DNA from: Amia ocellicauda
Lineage: Eukaryota; Chordata; Actinopteri; Amiiformes; Amiidae
Length of the DNA: 64,000 nt
Assembly: GCF_036373705.1 (NCBI RefSeq)
Contig: NC_089858.1
Span: forward strand, 35,640,249-35,704,248
Direction of reading: 5' to 3'
Shown here: piece by piece, positions 24,110 to 36,130 of the stretch
Position numbering within the stretch: position 1 is the first letter of the stretch
Layout: each line of letters begins with the position of its first letter
Position numbers and translations under genes: made by a program
The notes under the pieces: model-generated
Database searches by the model: none
What the model was told of the DNA's origin: nothing
Seen by the model: the letters and a program-made list of their open reading frames with translations, nothing else

Positions 24110-26092
24110 CGAGGAGACACCGCACAGCAACAGCAGGAAGCCATGACGATCTCTCCAATTCCCATCCTGCTCTCTCCTACTTCTCGGTGTGCACCCTAAT
24201 CCCTCTAACCTCATCTCCCTTCCTCTCCCCTCCTCCTCCTCCCTCCCCTCTACTCCCCTCTCTGGAGGCCTGTGGAACTGCCACTCAGCTTCCAACAAGG
24301 CTGACTTCATCTCCGCCTTCGCCTCCAACCAGTGTCTGGATTTCCTCGATCTCACCGTGACATGGATCTCCGTGGACAACTCAACCACCCCTGCTGCCTT
24401 ATCCTCTCTATTCATCCTGTCCCACACCTCCCTTCTTACCGGGCGGGGAGGAGGAACAGGGCTCCTGCTCTCCCCTTCTCTGTCCCCCCCTCTCTCTCCT
24501 CTATCACGACCAACAGCTTTGAATTCCACACAGTGGAACTCGCCTCTCCCTCTCTAGTTCTCTACCATCCTCCCGGTCCACTTGCCCCCTTCCTGGATGA
24601 ACTCTTTTTCCCATCTATCTGTCAACTGCACTGCCTCCTCTTTGTTCTCCTCTCTCACCTCCTCAGTCTTGGATCTCTTCTGTTCTCCGCTCAACCCAAA
24701 CTAGTCTGCACACCACTGAACAGAAGTGGAAAAGGACCAAACTCCCAGCTGCCCGAACTCTACCGCTCTCTACTGTCCACATTCTCCTCCTCACTCACCT
24801 CAGCCAAGAAGTCTTACTTCCAATCACTCTTTGAATCCACTGTCAACAACCCCCGCAAACTCTACTCCACCTTCTCCTCCCTCTTCGCCCCCCCTCCCCC
24901 TCCTCTTCCTTTGTCTCTCACTGCAGATGATTTTGCCTCCTTCTTCTCCTCCAAGATTACTGACATCCACAAACTCTTCAATAGTCCCCCCTCCTCTCCC
25001 ATCACATCCAAACCTCCCACCGATCAAGCTTCCTTTTCTTCATTCTCACCTCTCTCGGACTCTGAACTTTCCTCTCTCCTGCTACATCACAAACCTACAA
25101 CGTGCGCCCTGGACCCTCTCCCCACTCGCCTCCTCCAAGCGACTGCTCCTGATCTACTCCCCTTCATCTCCTCCCTCCTCAACTCCTCACTCCTCTTTGG
25201 CTGTTTCCCCTCTGCATTTAAACAAGCTGCTGTGATCCCACTCCTCCAGAAACCTACCCTTGACCCCACCTCTCCTCAGAACTACCGTCCTGTCTCCCTA
25301 CTCCCCTTCCTCTCAAAGACAAAGCGGGCGGTCCACCGTCAGCTCTCTGCCTTTCTGTCCCATCACTCAATCCTTGATCCTCTGCAATCCGGCTTCCACA
25401 CAGATCACTCCACTGAGATGGCTCTCCTGGCAGTCACTGACTCCCTCAGCTGTGCTCGGGTGCCTCCCTCTCCTCAGTCCTCATCCTCCTCACAGGCTTA
25501 CCCCAAGGCTCTGCCCCCTCCTGTTCTCTCTGTACACTCGCTCCCTGGGCCCCCTCACCACATCCCATGGCTTCTCCTACCACTTCTACGCAGATGATGT
25601 CCAGATCTTCCTGTCCTTTCCCTCTTCTGACCCCCTCATCCCCTCTCGCATCTCTTCTTGTTTGTCTGCTATCTCCACCTGGATGCACTCTCACCACCTC
25701 AAACTCAACCTCTCCAAATCAGATCTCCTCTTTTTTCCTCACTCTTCCTCACCTTCTGCTGATGTCTCCTCAGCATTTTATCATGCTTCTTGCATCACTA
25801 ATTCTTGTATTATTGATTTCCCTTGCTCCCTTTCCCGTAGCCCTTGACTGTGACCTAACATCTTGACTGCACTTAGCTTTTACTTTCAGGATGTAAGACC
25901 TCATTATTGTATTTACTTGTGTACATTGGAATGTGTACAATGTATTATGCTTTGAATTGCTTTGTATAATGTAAATTTTAATTTATAATGTTTGATGCCT
26001 TGTACTGAACTGTATTATTGCACTTTGTATTGCACTTATTTTGTAAGTTGCCCCTTGGGCATCTGCCAAGAAATAATAATAATAATAATAGT
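24110..26092 (+). mobile_element. L2-type LINE, frameshifted
   Basis: A plus-strand non-LTR retrotransposon. The endonuclease part starts GLWNCHSASNKADFISAFAS near 24265. The RT part has KKSYFQSLFE near 24810, [12 protein letters not shown] near 25277, [13 protein letters not shown] near 25515 in a shifted frame, and a YADD catalytic motif at 25587-25598. A deletion removes the rest of the endonuclease region near 24.60-24.72 kb, and part of the RT is missing near 25.45-25.50 kb. The 3' tail has the phrase gggcatctgccaagaaataa and ends in an ATA microsatellite at 26072-26091, the usual L2 terminus. The long open frames here (up to 421 codons) reflect low-stop, pyrimidine-rich sequence and are not a host gene. 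Confidence 0.9.
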
Positions 26093-27200
26093 TATGTCTC
26101 CTCTTTCCCTTGTCTCTGTATATTAAAAGTACAGCAGGCCCAGGAAATGTCAGAAGCAGGAAGAGGAGGATTTAGAAAACCATGCTGAGCTCATCTTTAA
26201 TGGCAGGTACATCACTAATGTTTTATTTCATTTATTTTTTATTCCAGTATTTCACTTTTGCATTCTAATACCAAAAAACAAACAAACCAAAAAAAAGACA
26301 AAAGGAAAACCAGAACTGAAAATAAAAAAAACTCCAGCAAATGTATAACAACAATGACTGTAAAGAGTAACAATAAAATATAATTACAATTGTAACAGGT
26401 ACAGCAATAAGAGTCTTTTTATAGAGATATTATAAAAAAAAACAATTGCAAAAGAGGGAATGTCAAGTGCCTTCAGAGTCAGGCTTTGTCTGCGCCTACA
26501 AGCCACGCAAAAAGCGGAATGTGCTGTCTGTATCTCATTCTTAATCCAGTGGAATTTTCTAATTATTAATTAGTAATTTAACTTATTCATAGTTTTTGTT
26601 TAGTTTATGTTTGTTTGTTTTTTCCCTGATGTGTCCTCTGTACTCAGAAGCGTGTCGGACAGGCAACAGTGGATACATATCAAGATAGCTGATATAAACC
26701 ATGATACTATACTGTATATTTATTTATATATTATTTACACCAGTGCACACCTTTCTTAAGCTGTAGTGTAACAGAAACAAGAGAAAGAACAAAACCAAAC
26801 TAAAGAATCACTTCTTTTTTTCTTTTTCTTTTTTATTGTCAGTGTACAGTTTTGCGACATGTCTGTGTGTGCCTGTGTAGCGATATATGCTTTGCAGACT
26901 GGGTGTTGAGTGCTCTTTGAATCCTGCCAGTCCCGTATTGCCATCTTGGATCAAAACCGTGCAGGGACACAGCTGAGAACCATGATGGCTGACATACTAT
27001 GGAAACCTGGCGGGGTCATAAAGCACGACATTCCAGCCTGGAATGTATACAGCATGTTTATGTGTATAGGTGTGTAGAGTGTACAGGAAGATTAAAATAA
27101 GTGCATCCCTGCATCCAGGATTGACTCTTCAGTGTCTTACACAGGTCTGGTCAGTGCTCTGTTGTGGTAGTGACTGTGTGATTCACAATATGTGTACCGT

Positions 27201-27240
<40 letters not shown>

Positions 27241-27356
27241 AAGTGGCCACACTGCAAAAAGCTTTCAAAGATTGGAAAGACTTATCCTTTCGCATCACAA
27301 TCAATCAATAAATAAATAAATAAATAAATAAACATAACAATCAGATAATGAAAATA

Positions 27357-27402
<46 letters not shown>

Positions 27403-27568
27403 GAAGGGTGTGGAAGAGGAGAGGTGGAGGAGCTGGAGAAACAGTAATGAGCCTCAAACCGGGCAGGAGGAGGTGGTGGTGGGAAGGGGTGGAGGGGGTG
27501 AGTTACATAATTATGGTTTGTGTGTGTATGTGTGGTATGGGGGGGAGCGTAAACAGCCAGCCAGCGAT

Positions 27569-27600
<32 letters not shown>

Positions 27601-27620
27601 CGGGGTGAGGGAGTTATGGA
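26093..27620 (-). other. ADD2 3' UTR and downstream spacer
   Basis: Follows the ADD2 stop codon at 27621-27623 on the minus strand. Possible minus-strand AATAAA signals are at 26832-26837 and 26719-26724, giving a 3' UTR of roughly 0.8-0.9 kb. The interval contains GA microsatellites at 27573-27600 and 27359-27394, a TG microsatellite at 27205-27239 and an AATA run near 27307-27330. The actual polyadenylation site cannot be decided from sequence. Confidence 0.5.
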
Positions 27621-28501
27621 TCAGGCTTCTGCCTTCTCCTTCTGCTTCTTGCTCTTTTTGAGAAAGGAAGGCGCCTTGAACTTCTTCTTCTTTTTGGAGG
27701 GGGACTTGGACGGCGATCCCTCAGGGGAGAGGGTGGGCGCGGTTGGCGGCGCGGGCGTGGTGGCCGGGGGAGGGGCGTCGGGCTTGGCTCGGGGGGGCGT
27801 CTCGGTGTCGCCCCGTGTGGACAGCTGCTGCATGCTCTTCTCCAGGCCCCGCTCCTCCTCCTCCTTCCCGTTCAGCACCACTGCGGCTGGCCCATCGGAC
27901 ACGCCCTTCGAAACCTCCGTGGGCTTGGCCTCTTTATCTTCTCCGGGGGTGGGGGCAGAAAAAAAGACAATAAATAATATACAAAAAATGAATACAAATG
28001 AAACACCTCTGCACCTGGAGTTTGTTGATCAGATAAAACACATGTTATTTGAGAACGATTGACAGTGCTGCTACTGTTTGTTTATTGTTGTATGCTTCCG
28101 TTTTTATTTATTTATTTTGTAGATTTTTGTAGTTACCTTTTTGGTTTAGTATAATTGCATATCTATAGCGTACACACATACGCACAAATATAATTGCATA
28201 TCTATAGCGTACACACATACGCACAAATAGACACACACCTAGCACACAGTGTATTTACAACAACAACAAAAAAAGACAAGACTACATACTGTGCAACTGA
28301 TGTCATAGCACCCCCCAGAAAAACAAACATACAAAGCCTTCCTTTCCTTTTTTAATTTAATAATTATTATTTTAATGTCTGAAAGTTTCTCAATACTTAC
28401 TATAGAGACAAGAACTCAGTATCGGAGGACATTCCTAAGGGTGGGGAGGGGGGGGACAGAGACGAAGATGAGAGAGAGGGGGGGAGGGGTGGGAAGGGAG
28501 G

Positions 28502-28567
<66 letters not shown>

Positions 28568-31500
28568 ACACAGTACAGTTGTGGAGACAGATGGAGAACA
28601 CAGCAGACAACACAGTGGTACACAGTAACGACACACACAGACCCCCCAGTACATGACACACACACCCCTGATACACGTCGAGCAGTGCTGGGGGGCCCTG
28701 GTCCTGGTGGGAGTGGGGGGTGTGTCAATCCTGCAGGATATGTAGCTTTTTTTTGTCTTTATATTTTATTCTGTCTCATGTTTCGTAGTGCGACCAGGGG
28801 GCGGAGAAACAACAGAGAGGACAAGAGGGCAGGACAAAGCAGACGTGGCACGAGGAAGCAGACCCAGCAACACAACCGACAGGACAGCAAACACGGTTGG
28901 TGACACGCCTGTGATAGTCATTTGCATGTACAGGATGTGTGTGTTTGTGTGTGCATGTGTGTGTATCTGTGTGTTGCTTAAGTTTGTGTCTACAGCGGGG
29001 GATTGAGAGGCACACAGAGATAGTTCCTACTTGTGATAAACTATAGTAACATGTTGGCAGCCTTGTAGAGTGGGTCAGTGTGGCAGGGAGTGCATCAGTG
29101 TTTGTCTCAGTGCGTCAGTGTTTGTCCCAGTGTGTGAGGGAGTGTGTCATTGTTTGTCTCAGTGTGTCAGTGTTTGTCTCAGTCTGACAGGGAGTGTGTC
29201 AGTGCTCAGAGCTCACCTGTGGGCGGTGATTTGGAGGGGGAGGTGACAGGGGTCTTGGTTGGGGGTGTACCAGCGGGGGGGGCATCCTCATTCTCCAGAT
29301 GCTCCTCAATGTCTGAGACAGACAGAGAGATTAATACAGACAAAGGAGGACAGGGTGACAGATAGATATATAGATAGATAGCAATAGTCAGACAAAAAGC
29401 CTCAGTTATGAACTGACTAACTACCACACTGACTGCCTGACTGACTGATAACACTGTCTAGATGACTGACACACTGACTCACTGACTGACTAACAGACAC
29501 ACTGACTGATACATTGACTGACTGAATGATACACTGACTGACTGACTGATACACTGACTGACTGATATACTGACTGACTGATATACTGAGTTACTGACCA
29601 TCCAGCCCATGCTCCTGCTTCCTCTGCACCTCCCTCTTATACTCCTCCAGCTCCTGGTCGGTCAGCTGGCTGAAGGGGTTGGGTGGCTCAGGCTCTGGGG
29701 GAGGTGGGGGCTCCTGGGGGCCCTGGTCTGACTCTGGGGGGGCCCCAGCCAGTGCCAGGTCAGCATCTGTGGACTGGAGCACATAGAGAGCTTCACACAT
29801 CTGGGATGGAGCACACACTGACACACAGACACAGACAGACACACACACAGACACATACACAGACAGTTAGACAGCGGGGCAGTGGCAGGTCATACCGGGC
29901 TCCTGCTCTTGTCCGTGATGACGCTGGCCAGCACCTGGGACTGCGGCCCGGCCCACTTCACGTCCTGCCGATTCTGCTCCCGGATCTGATAGAGTGAGAG
30001 AGAGAGACTATGAAATAGTCTTGCTGGTTATATGCTCTATTATACTGTATTGTATTATACTATAATGTACTGAGCTTTATTATACAGAACATGCTGTACT
30101 GTACTCTACTGCACTATACTGTGCTCTATTATACTATAACCTGCCATACTGCACGTACTGTGCTGTGCTGTGCTATACTTTGCTATGCTGTGCTGTTCTG
30201 CACTGTGAGTGAGAGGCACCTTGTTGCGTGTCTCTAGGACCTCCTTGGGGTTGGTGAAGAGAGGCACAAACTGGTTGGGGTTCTCGATCTTGATGGCTGT
30301 GCCGCTGCTGGGCTTCACTTCCTCCGCCTTGAGCCACTGTCAGAGACATTCATAGTTATTGTTTAGTTTGGTTCGCACTTTCTGACCAGAGGTCAGAGGC
30401 ACTGCAGCAGCTGGGGGGCTGGCACCCCACCTGCAATGCAGAGAGAGGGCCCGCGTGTCTCACCGTGGTCCGAGGCTGAGCTGCGCTGGTCTGGTCGTGG
30501 CTGACACGCAGGTATGTGTTGGGCGTGTTGAGCCAGCGCGTCTTCTCCTGCTGCTGCTTGTGCGCGTGGGGCCGGGGGCCGGGCCGGGGCGTGCCCTCCG
30601 CCTCGAAACTGAAGGCCGTGCAGGTGGCCGGGATCTCCACCTCACTGCGCACCTTGGCCCGCTCCAGCAGCACTGGGTGCCGATAAGCATAGCCCGTCCG
30701 GTATCCCTGGCGACGCACACAGGGGGGAAGAGGAAGAGAATGAGAGGGGGAGGGAGGCAGAGGTGGAGAAGGAGTGGGAGAGAGGGAGAGGGAGGGGGAG
30801 ATTTGCTATGGTGGGCTGTTGGATAGATGTGTTTAGTGTCGGCAGTGTGGGTGTGTGTCAGTGTATGATGAAGTGTGTAACATGTATAGTGTCAGTGTTA
30901 TATAGTGTATTGTTTGTTTACCTTATATAATGCTAGTGCTTAACATGTCAGCGTTACAGTGGACTGTCAATATTATACAGTGGGTGTATAGTGTGTCCAG
31001 TGTGGGGGCTCACCAGGTTGTCCAGGGTCCTCATTAGCGCCTCAAACTCGTGCTCTCCCACACGGCTTTTGTGCAGTGGGCCGAAGGTGGAGCCTGCCCA
31101 GCCCACCGAGCCGACTTGGTGGGGGCGCTGTTTATCCCGGTCCAGCAGGATCAGGTTCTGCTCCCCGCCTGCACTGCACAGCGCTGCCACCTACAGGCAG
31201 GGAGTGAATGTTCACAAATTAAGTAATAATGGGATTATGAAGACAACTAAGTCATTTGATATAAGACAATGTTCACAGTAAGCAGCGCCGCAGTGACGTC
31301 TGGCCCAGGCTGCTCTGACCTGTATCTCGCAGGCCGCGTGGGCGTGGTATATCCTGTAGAAGGCTTCCTCCACAGACTCCCCCAGAGCCACAATGCCATG
31401 GTTCCTCAGCACCAGCACCTAAGAACACACAGACAGCTGCATCATCCTGTACATCACACAACACACACACATGCACACAGGCTCACACACTGGCTCACTC

Positions 31501-33143
31501 ACACAAACACAATCTGACACAAACACAGGGATTAACATGCATTAACAGGCTCCCCCTTTTCTTCTCTTCCTCTCTCAATTACTCTCTCTCGCTCTCACCT
31601 TGCAGGTGGGCCCCAGGCTCTTCTGCAGCTCCACCCTGTCCTCCTCCTCATCCATTGCTCCATTGTAGTCAACGTACGCCACCCCCCCCACCAGCAGGGC
31701 CTCGTGGGATATGGGCAAGAGTCCACACTTCATGGCTGAAACCTGGGAGCAGCCAAGACAACAACGTGGATGACCTGTATCACTGTGGGAAGTCAGCAGA
31801 GCCAGGTCCAAGTACAAGCTCCTGACTCTCTGTGAACATTTGTGCGTGTGTCTTGTAATATCTGTGTATGTATCTGTGTGATTGTCTGTCTGTGTGTGTC
31901 TGTGACAGTGTCTGTCTGCGACTGGCTGTCTCTGTGCCTGTGTGTCTGCGATTGGCTGCCTCTGTGGGCGTGTGGTGTCCAGGGGATGGTCCGGGCATTA
32001 CCGCAGCGGTGGCTGGGGTGTGCAGGTGCAGGGCACAACGGACGTCTGGTCGGGCAGAGTACAGCGCAGAGTGCAGGTGGAATCCTGCAGCATCGACCTG
32101 GAGAGCCGTACTGCCCCTCTCCACCACCTCCCCCAGCACGTTCACCTTCACCTGGGCACAATAGTTCCGGGCACAAAGTCACTGTACTGCACACAGCCTG
32201 GACTAGTCACAACAGCCACATTACTCCGATACACAATGTCAACACACTGCACTGACACTGAAACAAATATTTAAAGTAAACTGCATAACACTTTTCTTAT
32301 GTTTTTTTATATATTATTTCCCTAGATCATATTTAATGCTGTTCAGTACACTTCCTTCGCTTCCTTCAGTGTATTTCTTCCTCCATCTCTCCATTACTCA
32401 CCAGGCTGGACGCCGTCACCTCGCTGTAGGACAGACCCTCGGGGATGATCAGGAAGTGGTCCTGCTCCTTGCTCACTCTCAGCTGCAGCAAACAGGTACA
32501 CACAGGGTCAGACAAGGCGGGGGGGTGGAGCCAGGAAAAAGGTATCCGTAATACAGACAGAGGGACGCAGAGAGAGAGATGGACAGAGAGGCGGGCAAGG
32601 GTGAGGAGGGTGCTGCAGAACTGGGCCCAGCCATACAGGTACAGTAACAGAGAGACAGGAGAGATGAACAGACGCACTCACAGTGAGGAAGGTGCCGGAG
32701 AGCTGGGCCCAGCCATACAGGTCCAGCAGGCGGTACACACTGGCCAGCTTGCAGCGCATCAGCCTCTCGCCCTTCACCAGACCCCCCGGCTCCATGGCCT
32801 GCAGGTCATTGATCGGGGTCACCATCATCAGATCTGGGAGACAGCGAGGGAGGCAGAGAGGGTTAGAGAGAGTAGTGGATGACCGGAAACAGAGAGGTAA
32901 GAAAAACAAAGAAAAGGTTTGTATTTACCTATTTATCTATCTATCCATTCTTTAATTTACGTATTGACTGATGGACTGACTGATCAATTGGTTGACTAAT
33001 CTATGTATCTATGTCTATTAATTTATTAATTTATTTACAGATTCTTTCAGTCACTCAGGCAGTGATTTCACAAGTGTTCACTCAATGCAGTGCAGGCCTG
33101 CTGGGCATGGGGCTGGGCTCTACTGGCAGTGTGTGTGAGGCTG

Positions 33144-33186
<43 letters not shown>

Positions 33187-33761
33187 GTGTTCTGTAAGTG
33201 CGGGTTTGGCAGGTGGTGGCAGGACTGGGCGTACTCACTGGACGGAGAGATGGGTAGGGCGGAGGGCGCGCCTTGTGAGGCCATGAACTCTGCAATCTGC
33301 CGCAGCGCCCATAGGTTGGAGGAGTTGTTTCCCTTGGTCATCTGCTCCTGGATCAAACTGTTCAGCTCCTCCCTAAAGGACTGAGCACACACACACGCAT
33401 CAAACACATGCTCGCATCAAACGCACGCATCAAACACACATGCGCATCAAACACACACGCGTATCAAACAAACGCATCAAACACCTGCACACATCAAACA
33501 CACGCATCAAACACACACATGCATGAAACACACGCATCAAACACACACATGCATGAAACACACGCATCAAACACACACATGCATCAAACACATACACGCA
33601 TCAAACACACGCACACATCAAACACACATTCACATCAAAAACACATACGCATCAAACACATGCATCAAATACACACACAAACACACACGTCAAACAGCTT
33701 CACGGCTCTTTGTCCCTCTCCCTCTCCCTCCTTCTCTCTCCATCTCTCTCTGTCTCTCCCG

Positions 33762-33823
<62 letters not shown>

Positions 33824-34556
33824 TTTCCCTGCTGGGCTCAGCTCAGAGGGCAGCTGTCACACAGTGATTTGTGCCAGTTGTTAATCTGAGCTGCAGGTCA
33901 GGGGCGGCAGATAATCAGGACTTTGGTGATCTTAATGAGGGGTGAAGAGGGAGGGAGGGAGAGAGAGAGGGAGGGAGGGAGGGAGGGAAGAGGGGGTTGT
34001 TTACTTACATCTACCCTGCCTCCCCAGCCCTCTTTCTTCCTCCCCACCCCCCTACTTGATCATTCCACCACAGGACTCAAACACACACAGGGGGGTCTCC
34101 AGCTGCAGTCTTTGTCCTTCTGTGAGCTGCACTGACAGAGGCCAAGCCAGGAGTGGAGACCTACTGGGTTTGTGTAGCTCACTTAAACACTGGCTCTGCT
34201 GCCTGCGTGTGTGTCTGTCTTGAGTGTCTGTCTCTCTGCCTGTGGTCTTTCTCCCCCTCCTCTCCAAACCCTCCCTGCCTCCCTCCTTCTCTTTTTCCAT
34301 CCCCCCTTCCTAACCCTATCCCTCCTCTCTTCTCCTCCCTCCCTCCCTTACTCACAGGGCTCTGGAGAATAACTGAGACACGTTTCTTGTGTTCCGTGGA
34401 GTCCAGGTCTTGCCCAGGGGGTGTTGCCGATTCACTGGGGCGCAGGAAGTCAGGGTCACTTTCACTGGTGCGCCGTGAAAATCGCTCCCTCTGTGGGGAG
34501 TGGCAGGGTGAGGGAGAGGGAGAAGGGGGCCCCTCGGGGGGGGCGTCACTGCTCAT
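27621..34556 (-). CDS. ADD2: ADD2, beta-adducin
   Basis: Membrane-skeleton protein that caps actin filaments and recruits spectrin; regulated by calmodulin and protein kinase C. Coding exons on the minus strand: 34556-34356, 33380-33239, 32833-32682, 32482-32402, 32151-32002, 31742-31599, 31418-31320, 31190-31014, 30706-30464, 30336-30220, 29985-29896, 29773-29599, 29312-29217 and 27940-27621. They total 2187 nt and give 728 aa (about 726 in human beta by memory), with every phase consistent. The head has [26 protein letters not shown] and [10 protein letters not shown]. The class II aldolase-like fold spans about residues 130-325, with LHTPATAA and [13 protein letters not shown]. The tail has [18 protein letters not shown] and ends in the MARCKS-like motif [17 protein letters not shown], with Ser714 at the PKC-site position. 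I chose the ATG at 34556 for its A at -3; an in-frame ATG lies 42 bases upstream. The next-door FIGLA favours ADD2 over ADD1 or ADD3. The last exon's acceptor ends in gag rather than cag. Confidence 0.96.
28151..28228. repeat. perfect two-copy tandem duplication
   Basis: Two identical 39-base units (28151-28189 and 28190-28228), beginning ataattgcatatctatagcg. They lie in the last ADD2 intron. Confidence 0.95.
28506..28563. repeat. GA microsatellite
   Basis: About 28 GA units in the last ADD2 intron. Confidence 0.95.
29050..29216. repeat. degenerate minisatellite beside ADD2 exon 14
   Basis: Repeats built on gtgtcagtgtttgtctcagt run up to the exon 14 donor at 29216. The unit length varies between about 20 and 60 bases. 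Confidence 0.75.
29445..29598. repeat. ACTG-based tandem array
   Basis: Repeated ctgactgactgata-type units run into the donor of ADD2 exon 13. Confidence 0.8.
32567..32735. repeat. tandem duplication of the end of ADD2 exon 4
   Basis: The sequence containing the last ~50 bases of exon 4 (32682-32735) recurs about 80 bases away at about 32600-32647 inside intron 4. Both share a ctgggcccagccatacaggt core. In ADD2 sense the true exon reads [13 protein letters not shown] followed by gtgagt, while the copy reads [13 protein letters not shown] followed by cttgcc, so the copy has no donor. Flanking purine-rich intron sequence also looks duplicated. Confidence 0.8.
33146..33184. repeat. GT microsatellite
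   Basis: About nineteen GT units in ADD2 intron 3, about 55 bases past the exon 3 donor. Confidence 0.95.
33405..33695. repeat. minisatellite in ADD2 intron 2
   Basis: Around fifteen variant units of the type acacacgcatcaaac, about 15-20 bases each, begin about 25 bases upstream of the exon 3 acceptor. The open frames across it (His/Thr-rich) are repeat artefacts. Confidence 0.9.
33765..33819. repeat. CT microsatellite
   Basis: About 27 CT units in ADD2 intron 2. Confidence 0.95.
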
Positions 34557-34602
34557 GGTCACAAAAGGGGACGGCCAGCTGGGGGGCAGAGGGTCCAAAG
34601 AG
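34557..34602 (-). other. ADD2 5' UTR part of exon 2
   Basis: Between the ADD2 start codon and a good acceptor (tttctctccag) whose first exon base is 34602. An alternative acceptor ending ccccccag lies within it. The open frame continues upstream through this leader to an ATG at 34598, so a 14-residue longer N-terminus is possible but less likely. Confidence 0.6.
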
Positions 34603-34661
34603 CTGGAGAGAAAAAGATGGGAGTGAGAGAGAAAGAGAAAATCACAAACTTATTAAGATTT

Positions 34662-35660
34662 ACATTATGGTCAAGGAATCTTGCAACTGTAGCTGTAGAT
34701 CACATGATTTTCAAAAAGCTTTTGATAAGGTTCCACACCAAAGACTGATCCTCAAATTGGAAGCTGTAGGCATTCAGGGTAATGTAAGTAGATGGATTAT
34801 GAACTGGTTGATGTCTAGGAAACAGAGGGTGTCGATTAGAGGAGTCGCTTCTAACTGGAGTGAGGTTGTTAGTGGAGTTCCACAGGGATCAGTACTAGGG
34901 CCTTTGCTTTTTCTAATCTATATTAATGATCTGGACTCTGGGATAGTTAGCAAACTTGTCAAATTTGCAGATGATACTAAAATAGGTGGCTCAGCAGATA
35001 CAATCTCGGCAGCACAGGTTATTCAAAGGGACTTATTTAATATTCAGCTGTGGGCCGACATCTGTCAGATGAAATTCAATGTGGACAAGTGCAAGGTATT
35101 ACATGCAGGTAACAAAAATGTCCACTATAATTACACTATGGGAGGAAAGAACTAGATGAAGTAATGCATGAGAAAGACCTAGGAGTCTATGTGGACTCCT
35201 CACTTTCTCCATCCAAACAATGTGGGGAAGCAATAAAAAAGGCAAACAGAATGCTAGGGTATATTGTCAAAAGTGTAGAATTTAAAACAAGGGAAGAAAT
35301 GTACAATGACTGTACAATGCACTAGTTAGAGCTCATCTGGAATACTGTGTATAGTTCTGAGCTCCACACTTCAAGAAAGATATCACTGCTCTAGACACAG
35401 TTCAGAGGAGAGCAACCAGACTTATTCCAGACTGAGGGACTGAGGGAACTGAACCTTTTCACCCTGGAACAGAGGAGACTATGTGAGGACTTGATTCAGT
35501 CTTCAAAATCATGAAAGGCATCGACCACATCAAACCAGAGGAGATTTTCCAGATCAGTATCCTTGGATCACTTAGTTATTAATGGACACCAAACAAGCAC
35601 AATAGGTCGAATGGCCTCCTCTCATTTGTAAATGTTCTTATCTTCTTATGTTCTTAATCT
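34662..35660 (+). mobile_element. LINE reverse-transcriptase fragment in ADD2 intron 1
   Basis: Plus-strand, antisense to ADD2. RT phrases are KAFDKVPHQRLILKLEAVGI near 34717, SGVPQGSVLGPLLFLIYIND near 34870, and FADDTK, the FADD variant of the catalytic motif, near 34964-34982. Then comes MKFNVDKCKVLHAG near 35070. A stop at 35153 is followed by further recognisable coding sequence (EKDLGVYVDSSLSPS), then a 3' end with gtcgaatggcctcctctcat and a ttctta-type tail. It is non-LTR, of the jockey/CR1/I assemblage; the exact clade is uncertain. It is 5'-truncated and dead. Confidence 0.85.
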
Positions 35661-35875
35661 AGCACAGTGGCAGCATGAGAACTTGGGGATCTAGAACCGG
35701 AGCAGTATAAAAATGCACAATTTTGGAACAGGAATAGTACCAGAACATGTGGGTCTAGAACAGGAAGTGCATAAGAATGTACCATGATTCTGGAACAGGA
35801 CTAGTATAGTAAAGTGGTTCCAGCACAGGAAGGGGTATAACGATGTGAGTCTAGAAAAGGAAGAGAAAATGAACA
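35660..35875. repeat. minisatellite of ~30-base units
   Basis: About six diverged copies built on tctagaacaggaa-tagtataa-aatg, starting directly after the LINE tail. Some units read tctaga, others tctgga. Confidence 0.75.
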
Positions 35876-36130
35876 TGTGATATAAGGAAAGAGAAATCTA
35901 CTATGGTAGCAGGTGCTCCGCCCATAGATGCCATTGCTCAGAGGCTTGGTCAGGCCATACACGGTAGATCAGTACAGAACTGTTACTGCCCCCTCAGAAC
36001 GACTCTCTCTACATACAGACTGACTCCTGCTGCTTTGGCAGGGTAGGCATTCTCCTGGGCCTGCAGCTAGACCAGGTGTGAGTGAGTGCAGGTGAGTGTT
36101 TACATTGGTTCATGTATATGTGCATGTGTA

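Noticed and set aside
24332-25597. 421-codon plus-strand open frame as a host gene
   Set aside because: It contains L2-type reverse-transcriptase phrases, and the length comes from pyrimidine-rich sequence with few stops.
33405-33695. CRISPR array
   Set aside because: Repeats are contiguous, variable and spacer-less, inside a vertebrate intron.
33408-33884. His/Thr-rich open frame
   Set aside because: Generated entirely by the ACGCATCAAAC minisatellite and the CT repeat.
34421-35155. 244-codon open frame as a fused gene
   Set aside because: The first part runs antisense through ADD2 exon 2 and the second part is LINE reverse transcriptase; a chance junction.
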